NCBI GenBank assembly: GCA_037013495.1
Contig: JAZDXN010000030.1
Location: 682,001 to 746,000 of the forward strand
Reading direction: 5' to 3'
Length of the DNA: 64,000 nucleotides
Source: Hippophae tibetana
Taxonomy: Eukaryota; Streptophyta; Magnoliopsida; Rosales; Elaeagnaceae
Position numbers and translations under genes: made by a program. Shown here piece by piece: positions 57,501 to 64,000 of the stretch (within the stretch, counting starts at the first letter, position 1; each line of letters begins with the position of its first letter). The notes beneath the pieces were generated by a model that was not told the origin of the DNA, did not search any database, and saw only the letters and a program-made list of their open reading frames with translations.

Positions 57501-58671
57501 TCTCCAAACATAACTATATTATCTTCGACAAGTTCAATATGAAGTGTTACCTTTATTCTCCCTACAAACAGCCTCTATATATAGGTTACTATAACTGAAA
57601 ATCATTTTTTTTGCCAACTAATTCAGAGTAAAATAAATTGGTTTAATGTAATTTTCTCTACCAAATGTCTTATTTTGTTTTGCAAAAATAAAAATATGTT
57701 AAAGTTATATAAAATAAATAAATTCACTTTTACTATTTTATAATAAATGTATAAAAAATGTTATAAATAAATAAGTAATACATAAATTTTTTCCTTTATT
57801 TGAAATAAATCATATTAAATAAAATCATATATAAGTAGATACTATAAATATATATATTAGATTGAATGAAATCATTATTTACCAATTAAAAAATGCTATT
57901 AGTGGTTGAAATATCATACATTCCACATGTATCTTAAAAGTAGGAGAAATTGGAAAACCAAGATTAAGAGACTGGGGGATTACACTTTGTGGTGTCGATA
58001 CCCTAGACATGATCGTGCAATATCCAACAAAATTATGCACGTAATTGTTAAACTTATACAAATAACATTAGATTATAATTTATACATACGTAATTTCGGT
58101 ATCATATTATGAGCTAATAAATATTTTCCATATTTTGTTAATATTTCTTTGAAATCTTACTTTTATAATTAGGAATATGTCTAACAATTCTACAAACATA
58201 AATCCGTATTGCCAAAATTCATAAATTATCTCGATACAAAAATTCCTCGTTTGCATGCAAAACATGCAAACAATAAATTTGTATTGTATATAAGATCTCC
58301 AAAAATAACTATATTATCTTCGACAAGTTCAATATGAAGTGTTACCTTTATTCTCCCTACAAACAACTTCTATATATAGGTTACTATAACTGAAAATCAT
58401 TTTTTTGCCAACTAATTCAGAGTAAAATAAATTGGTTTAGTGTAATTTTCTCTACCAAATGTCTTATTTTGTTTTGCAAAAATTAAAATATGTTAAAGTT
58501 ATATAAAATAAATAAATCACTTTTACTATTTTATAATAAATGTATAAAAAATGTTATAAATAAATAAATAATACATAAAGTTTTTCCTTTATGTGAAATA
58601 AAGCATATTAACTAAAATCACATATAAGTAGATACTATAAATATATATATTAGATTGAATTAAATCATTAT
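51528..58671 (+). repeat. Nine monomers of types A, B, C in irregular order
   Basis: Order by core type: A (51528), C (52322), C (53116), A (53910), B (54704), C (55498), C (56291), A (57085), C (57879). The C cores differ in the flank before them: TTAAAAAATGCT at 52322 and 57879, TTATAAAAAGCT at 53116 and 56291, TTACAAAAAGCT at 55498. Each flank reflects which monomer precedes it, showing exchange points close to the anchor. Spacing is 793-794 bp throughout. Confidence 0.82.
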
Positions 58672-58855
58672 TTACCAATTATAAAAAGCTATTAGTGGTT
58701 GAAATATCATACATTCCACATGTATCTTAAAAGTAGGAGAAATTGGAAAACCAAGATTAAGAGACACGAGTATTACCCTTTGTGGTGTCGATACCCTAGA
58801 CATGATCGTGAAATATCCAACAAAATTATGCACGTAATCGTTAAACTTATACAAA
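58672..58855. other. Less AT-rich core of the monomer, with the main subtype-diagnostic segment
   Basis: This segment has most of the monomer's G and C. Around 58763-58785 it holds the sequence that best separates monomer types: an AGAGACAGGGGGATTACC-like consensus with many variants. I recognise no RNA gene or protein domain in it. Both strands are open for 60-68 codons across it, but the forward frame starts with TTG at the GGTTGAAAT site and the reverse frame with TTG as well. Between types A and B about 10 of the 31 differences fall here, so the core is not visibly more conserved than the rest. Confidence 0.6.
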
Positions 58856-59041
58856 TAACAATAGATTATAATTTATACATACGTAATTTTGGTATCATAT
58901 TATGAGCTAATAAATATTTTACATATTTTGTTAATATTTCTTTGAAGTCTTACTTTTACAATTAGGAATATGTCTAACAATCCTACAAACATAAATACGG
59001 ATTGCCAAAGTTCATAAATTATCTCGATACAAAAATTCCTC

Positions 59042-59055
59042 GTTTGCATGCAAAC
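59042..59055. other. 14-bp perfect palindrome GTTTGCATGCAAAC (representative copy)
   Basis: The sequence equals its own reverse complement. It is kept in nearly all monomers about 371 bp after the anchor. Exceptions are TTTGTATGC (1422, 4607, 14155 and 16549 monomers) and GCATGTAAAC (23715 monomer). A dyad like this could be a dimeric protein site, and TGCATGCA resembles the plant RY element; both ideas are inference. Confidence 0.75.
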
Positions 59056-59161
59056 ATTCAAACAATAAATTTGTATTGTATATAAGATCTCCAAATATAA
59101 CTATATTATCTTCTACAAGTTCAATATGAAGTGTTACCATTATTCTCCCTACAAACAACTT

Positions 59162-59171
59162 CTATATATAG
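59162..59171 (+). promoter_or_regulatory. TATA-like element CTATATATAG (representative copy)
   Basis: A 10-bp perfect palindrome close to a eukaryotic TATA box, in the context TTCTATATATAGGTTAATA, about 120 bp downstream of the 14-bp palindrome. It is retained in almost all monomers; changes are TATATTGTTAATA at 20533 and 26904, TATATGGTTAATA at 30886, and CTATATAGAGG at 22916. Whether it drives transcription cannot be told from sequence, and AT-rich DNA yields such strings readily. Confidence 0.3.
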
Positions 59172-59264
59172 GTTAATATAACTAAAAATCATTTTTTTTG
59201 CCAACTAATTCAAAGTAAAATAAATTGGTTTAATGTAATTTTCTCTACCGAATGTCTTATTTTG

Positions 59265-59274
59265 TTTTGCAAAA
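59265..59274. other. 10-bp palindrome TTTTGCAAAA (representative copy)
   Basis: Perfect self-complementary decamer inside TTATTTTGTTTTGCAAAAATT, kept in most copies. Altered examples: TTTTGGAAAA (monomer 4607), TTTTGTAAAA (10173, 14155 and 16549) and TTTTGAAAAA (11768). It shares the TTTGCA/TGCAAA half-site with the 14-bp palindrome about 210 bp upstream. Confidence 0.6.
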
Positions 59275-59434
59275 ATTAAAATATGTTAAAGTTATATAAA
59301 ATAAATAAATTCACTTTTACTATTTTATAATAAATGTATAAAAAATGTTATAAATAAATAAGTAATACATAAATTTTTTCCTTTATTTGAAATAAATCAT
59401 ATTAAATAAAATCATATATAAGTAGATACTATAA

Positions 59435-59444
59435 ATATATATAT
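59435..59444. repeat. (AT)5 microsatellite at the monomer end (representative copy)
   Basis: A short AT dinucleotide run ends each monomer just before TTAGATTGAAT. Length varies by HOR type: (AT)5 in most, (AT)7 for example at 2186-2199, (AT)8 for example at 23678-23693. Together with the T-run (5-11 T) and a TTCAC/TCAC indel it explains the 792-800 bp spread of monomer lengths. Confidence 0.85.
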
Positions 59445-60628
59445 TAGATTGAATGAAATCATTATTTACCAATTACAAAAAGCTATTAGTGGTTGAAATA
59501 TCAAACATTCCACATGTATCTTAAAAGTAGGAGAAATTGGAAAACCAAGATTAAGAGACAGGGGGATTACCTTTTGTGGTGTCGATACCCTAGACATGAT
59601 CGTGCAATATGCAACAAAATTATGCACGTAATTGTTAAACTTATACAAATAACAGTAGATTATAATTTATACATACGTAATTTTGGTATCATATTATGAG
59701 CTAATAAATATTTTACATATTTTGTTAATATTTCTTTGAAGTCTTACTTTTATAATTACGAATATGTTTAACAATTCTACAAACATAAATACGGATTGCC
59801 AAAGTTCATAAATTATCTCGATACAAAAATTCCTCGTTTGCATGCAAACATTCAAACAATAAATTTGTATTGTATATAAGATCTCCAAACATAACTATAT
59901 TATATTCGACAAGTTCAATATGAAGTGTTACCTTTATTCTCCCTACAAACAACTTCTATATATAGGTTATTATAACTGAAAATCATTTTTTTTGCCAACT
60001 AATTCAGAGTAAAATAAATTGGTTTAGTGTAATTTTCTCTACCAAATGTCTTATTTTGTTTTGCAAAAATTAAAATATGTTAAAGTTATATAAAATAAAT
60101 AAATCACTTTTACTATTTTATAATAAATGTATAAAAAATGTTATAAATAAATAAATAATACATAAAGTTTTTCCTTTATGTGAAATAAAGCATATTAACT
60201 AAAATCACATATAAGTAGATACTATAAATATATATATTAGATTGAATTAAATCATTATTTACCAATTATAAAAAGCTATTAGTGGTTGAAATATCATACA
60301 TTCCACATGTATCTTAAAAGTAGGAGAAATTGGAAAACCAAGATTAAGAGACTGGGGGATTACACTTTGTGGTGTCGATACCCTAGACATGATCGTGCAA
60401 TATCCAACAAAATTATGCACGTAATTGTTAAACTTATACAAATAACAGTAGATTATAATTTATACATACGTAATTTCGGTATCATATTATGAGCTAATAA
60501 ATATTTTCCATATTTTGTTAATATTTCTTTGAAATCTTACTTTTATAATTAGGAATATGTCTAACAATTCTACAAACATAAATACGGATTGCCAAAATTC
60601 ATAAATTATCTCGATACAAAAATTCCTC

Positions 60629-60651
60629 GTTTGCATGCAAAACATGCAAAC
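60629..60651 (+). other. Expanded palindrome variant with doubled CATGCAAA (type C monomers)
   Basis: One inserted A and one T-to-G change turn the sequence after the palindrome into a second motif copy, giving CATGCAAAACATGCAAA. The same variant occurs at 48720-48742, 51105-51127, 52692-52714, 53486-53508, 56661-56683, 58249-58271, 60629-60651 and 63010-63032. It is confined to the right-hand 16 kb and is mostly linked to type C cores. The type C monomer at 55498 lacks it, and the type A core at 48350 has it, both explained by exchange between halves. Confidence 0.85.
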
Positions 60652-61052
60652 AATAAATTTGTATTGTATATAAGATCTCCAAAAATAACTATATTATCTT
60701 CGACAAGTTCAATATGAAGTGTTACCTTTATTCTCCCTACAAACAACTTCTATATATAGGTTACTATAACTGAAAATCATTTTTTTTGCCAACTAATTCA
60801 GAGTAAAATAAATTGGTTTAGTGTAATTTTCTCTACCAAATGTCTTATTTTGTTTTGCAAAAATTAAAATATGTTAAAGTTATATAAAATAAATAAATCA
60901 CTTTTACTATTTTATAATAAATGTATAAAAAATGTTATAAATAAATAAATAATACATAAAGTTTTTCATTTATGTGAAATAAAGCATATTAACTAAAATC
61001 ACATATAAGTAGATACTATAAATATATATATTAGATTGAATTAAATCATTAT

Positions 61053-63433
61053 TTACCAATTATAAAAAGCTATTAGTGGTTGAAATATCATACATTCCAC
61101 ATGTATCTTAAAAGTAGGAGAAATTGGAAAACCAAGATTAAGAGACACGAGTATTACCCTTTGTGGTGTCGATACCCTAGATATGATCGTGAAATATCCA
61201 ACAAAATTATGCACGTAATCGTTAAACTTATACAAATAACAATAGATTATAATTTATACATACGTAATTTTGGTATCATATTATGAGCTAATAAATATTT
61301 TACATATTTTGTTAATATTTCTTTGAAGTCTTACTTTTACAATTAGGAATATGTCTAACAATTCTACAAACATAAATACGGATTGCCAAAGTTCATAAAT
61401 TATCTCGATACAAAAATTCCTCGTTTGCATGCAAACATTCAAACAATAAATTTGTATTGTATATAAGATCTCCAAATATAACTATATTATCTTCTACAAG
61501 TTCAATATGAAGTGTTACCATTATTCTCCCTACAAACAACTTCTATATATAGGTTAATATAACTAAAAATCATTTTTTTTGCCAACTAATTCAAAGTAAA
61601 ATAAATTGGTTTAATGTAATTTTCTCTACCGAATGTCTTATTTTGTTTTGCAAAAATTAAAATATGTTAAAGTTATATAAAATAAATAAATTCACTTTTA
61701 CTATTTTATAATAAATGTATAAAAAATGTTATAAATAAATAAGTAATACATAAATTTTTTCCTTTATTTGAAATAAATCATATTAAATAAAATCATATAT
61801 AAGTAGATACTATAAATATATATATTAGATTGAATGAAATCATTATTTACCAATTACAAAAAGCTATTAGTGGTTGAAATATCAAACATTCCACATGTAT
61901 CTTAAAAGTAGGAGAAATTGGAAAACCAAGATTAAGAGACAGGGGGATTACCTTTTGTGGTGTCGATACCCTAGACATGATCGTGCAATATGCAACAAAA
62001 TTATGCACGTAATTGTTAAACTTATACAAATAACAGTAGATTATAATTTATACATACGTAATTTTGGTATCATATTATGAGCTAATAAATATTTTACATA
62101 TTTTGTTAATATTTCTTTGAAGTCTTACTTTTATAATTACGAATATGTTTAACAATTCTACAAACATAAATACGGATTGCCAAAGTTCATAAATTATCTC
62201 GATACAAAAATTCATCGTTTGCATGCAAACATTCAAACAATAAATTTGTATTGTATATAAGATCTCCAAACATAACTATATTATATTCGACAAGTTCAAT
62301 ATGAAGTGTTACCTTTATTCTCCCTACAAACAACTTCTATATATAGGTTATTATAACTGAAAATCATTTTTTTTGCCAACTAATTCAGAGTAAAATAAAT
62401 TGGTTTAGTGTAATTTTCTCTACCAAATGTCTTATTTTGTTTTGCAAAAATTAAAATATGTTAAAGTTATATAAAATAAATAAATCACTTTTACTATTTT
62501 ATAATAAATGTATAAAAAATGTTATAAATAAATAAATAATACATAAAGTTTTTCCTTTATGTGAAATAAAGCATATTAACTAAAATCACATATAAGTAGA
62601 TACTATAAATATATATATTAGATTGAATTAAATCATTATTTACCAATTATAAAAAGCTATTAGTGGTTGAAATATCATACATTCCACATGTATCTTAAAA
62701 GTAGGAGAAATTGGAAAACCAAGATTAAGAGACTGGGGGATTACACTTTGTGGTGTCGATACCCTAGACATGATCGTGCAATATCCAACAAAATTATGCA
62801 CGTAATTGTTAAACTTATACAAATAACAGTAGATTATAATTTATACATACGTAATTTCGGTATCATATTATGAGCTAATAAATATTTTCCATATTTTGTT
62901 AATATTTCTTTGAAATCTTACTTTTATAATTAGGAATATGTCTAACAATTCTACAAACATAAATACGGATTGCCAAAATTCATAAATTATCTCGATACAA
63001 AAATTCCTCGTTTGCATGCAAAACATGCAAACAATAAATTTGTATTGTATATAAGATCTCCAAAAATAACTATATTATCTTCGACAAGTTCAATATGAAG
63101 TGTTACCTTTATTCTCCCTACAAACAACTTCTATATATAGGTTACTATAACTGAAAATCATTTTTTTTGCCAACTAATTCAGAGTAAAATAAATTGGTTT
63201 AGTGTAATTTTCTCTACCAAATGTCTTATTTTGTTTTGCAAAAATTAAAATATGTTAAAGTTATATAAAATAAATAAATCACTTTTACTATTTTATAATA
63301 AATGTATAAAAAATGTTATAAATAAATAAATAATACATAAAGTTTTTCCTTTATGTGAAATAAAGCATATTAACTAAAATCACATATAAGTAGATACTAT
63401 AAATATATATATTAGATTGAATTAAATCATTAT
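61053..63433 (+). repeat. Trimer HOR unit A-B-C, 2381 bp (copy 2)
   Basis: Same order and length as the preceding unit (A 61053, B 61847, C 62640). Differences seen: CTAGATATG for CTAGACATG and CAATTCTAC for CAATCCTAC in A, AATTCATCG for AATTCCTCG in B, and TTTTTCCTTTATG for TTTTTCATTTATG in C. Confidence 0.93.
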
Positions 63434-64000
63434 TTACCAATTATAAAAAGCTATTAGTGGTTGAAATATCATACATTCCACATGTATCTTAAAAGTAGGA
63501 GAAATTGGAAAACCAAGATTAAGAGACACGAGTATTACCCTTTGTGGTGTCGATACCCTAGACATGATCGTGAAATATCCAACAAAATTATGCACGTAAT
63601 CGTTAAACTTATACAAATAACAATAGATTATAATTTATACATACGTAATTTTGGTATCATATTATGAGCTAATAAATATTTTACATATTTTGTTAATATT
63701 TCTTTGAAGTCTTACTTTTACAATTAGGAATATGTCTAACAATTCTACAAACATAAATACGGATTGCCAAAGTTCATAAATTATCTCGATACAAAAATTC
63801 CTCGTTTGCATGCAAACATTCAAACAATAAATTTGTATTGTATATAAGATCTCCAAATATAACTATATTATCTTCTACAAGTTCAATATGAAGTGTTACC
63901 ATTATTCTCCCTACAAACAACTTCTATATATAGGTTAATATAACTAAAAATCATTTTTTTTGCCAACTAATTCAAAGTAAAATAAATTGGTTTAATGTAA
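63434..64000 (+). repeat. Partial type A monomer at the right edge
   Basis: The first 567 bp of a type A monomer (GACACGAGTATTACC core), exactly where the third A-B-C trimer should begin. The array runs off the window with the HOR still in phase. Confidence 0.95.

Larger units (their letters stand above)
58672..59465 (+). repeat. Reference monomer (type A), 794 bp, with internal landmarks
   Basis: Used here to give positions of sub-features shared by essentially all copies. Core 58672 to about 58855; TACGTA at 58879-58884; 14-bp palindrome at 59042-59055; AGATCT at 59085-59090; TATA-like palindrome at 59162-59171; T8 run at 59192-59199; TTTTGCAAAA at 59265-59274; AATAAA-containing tail about 59300-59410; (AT)5 at 59435-59444. 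To find the same landmark elsewhere, add the offset from the local anchor, allowing a few bases for T-run and AT-run length. Confidence 0.9.
58672..61052 (+). repeat. Trimer HOR unit A-B-C, 2381 bp (copy 1)
   Basis: Type A (58672): GACACGAGTATTACC, TACAATTAGG, CTACCGAATG. Type B (59466): ATATCAAACATTCC, GATTACCTTTTG, ATATGCAACAA, ATTATATTCGAC. Type C (60259): GACTGGGGGATTACAC, TTTTCCATATT, doubled CATGCAAA motif. Read side by side with the next unit I found four substitutions and no indel, about 0.2%. Monomers A and B inside the unit differ at about 31 sites, about 4%. Confidence 0.93.
1..64000 (+). repeat. Satellite DNA array, ~794-bp monomer, ~80.5 copies head to tail
   Basis: The same ~794-bp unit fills the window. 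Taking TTACCAATT as the anchor, 80 anchors occur, beginning at 627, 1422, 2221, 3020, 3815, 4607, 5407, 6202, 6996, 7791, 8586, 9381, 10173, 10972, 11768, 12565, 13363, 14155, 14955, 15751, 16549, 17349, 18145, 18942, 19739, 20533, 21327, 22123, 22916, 23715, 24511, 25305, 26104, 26904, 27697, 28493, 29286, 30086, 30886, 31679, 32473, 33268, 34061, 34854, 35648, 36442, 37234, 38028, 38822, 39615, 40409, 41203, 41997, 42790, 43585, 44379, 45173, 45968, 46761, 47556, 48350, 49146, 49941, 50735, 51528, 52322, 53116, 53910, 54704, 55498, 56291, 57085, 57879, 58672, 59466, 60259, 61053, 61847, 62640 and 63434. All copies have the same orientation. Base composition is strongly A+T-rich. Array extent, regularity and lack of insertions point to centromeric or heterochromatic satellite; that location is inference. 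Confidence 0.98.

Noticed and set aside
58763..58800. RNA polymerase III B-box-like string GTCGATACC, as in a tRNA-derived SINE
   Set aside because: Two of the first bases of the B-box consensus do not match, no convincing A box lies at the right distance upstream, and the flanks do not fold into a cloverleaf.
58912..58932. Yeast-type ARS consensus match near TTTTACATATTTTG
   Set aside because: The best match to WTTTAYRTTTW misses one position, and such near matches are expected in DNA this AT-rich.
1..64000. CENP-B box
   Set aside because: I looked for TTCGNNNNANNCGGG at the conserved TTCG and TCG sites on both strands and found no match beyond the TTCG itself.
1..64000. CRISPR array
   Set aside because: The repeat unit is about 794 bp with no short repeat and unique spacer alternation; adjacent units are contiguous.
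1..64000. 5S or 45S ribosomal RNA gene cluster, or histone-type gene cluster
   Set aside because: No segment of the monomer resembles 5S, 5.8S, 18S or 28S sequence, and there is no coding region of histone size.

Overview
The whole 64 kb window is one head-to-tail satellite DNA array. A single A+T-rich monomer of about 794 bp (792-800 bp between successive anchors) repeats about 80.5 times, always in the same orientation. No other sequence interrupts it: I see no gene, no RNA gene, no transposon body, no unique spacer and no inversion. Long AT-rich tandem DNA of this scale indicates a eukaryotic nuclear chromosome, probably centromeric, pericentromeric or another heterochromatic block. I cannot name the organism from sequence alone. 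A plant is possible (TATA-like and CATGCA-type motifs), but this is not decisive.

Counting from the anchor TTACCAATTA, each monomer holds: (1) a less AT-rich core of about 180 bp; (2) an AT-rich stretch; (3) a 14-bp perfect palindrome GTTTGCATGCAAAC near +371; (4) an AGATCT site; (5) a perfect TATA-like palindrome CTATATATAG near +491; (6) a T-run of 5-11; (7) a TTTTGCAAAA palindrome; (8) an AATAAA-rich tail with an (AT)5-8 microsatellite just before the next monomer. The T-run and the AT-run account for most of the length variation.

The monomers are arranged in successive higher-order repeat (HOR) domains. From left to right: 1-6995, an imperfect 4-mer of about 3185 bp; 6996-9380, a run of three related monomers; 9381-19738, a 5-mer of 3982 bp and two 4-mer deletion derivatives; 19739-21326, two transitional monomers; 21327-31678, a 3-mer derivative and two 3982-bp 5-mers; 31679-34853, four unpaired divergent monomers; 34854-42789, a 2380/2381-bp trimer repeated and then expanded to a 4-mer; 41997-48349, a 2382-bp three-monomer block present twice, 1589 bp apart; 48350-64000, a 2381-bp trimer (types A, B, C) with irregular order on the left and perfect order at the right end. 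Read side by side, consecutive HOR units differ at about 0.1-0.3% of sites, whereas neighbouring monomers inside a unit differ at about 4%. That contrast is the signature of recent unequal exchange or conversion of multi-monomer units.

Three short reading frames recur in most monomers (68 codons forward, 60 and 64 codons reverse). Nearly all open with TTG rather than ATG, overlap on opposite strands, and are broken in several copies. I treat them as by-products of repetition and not as genes.
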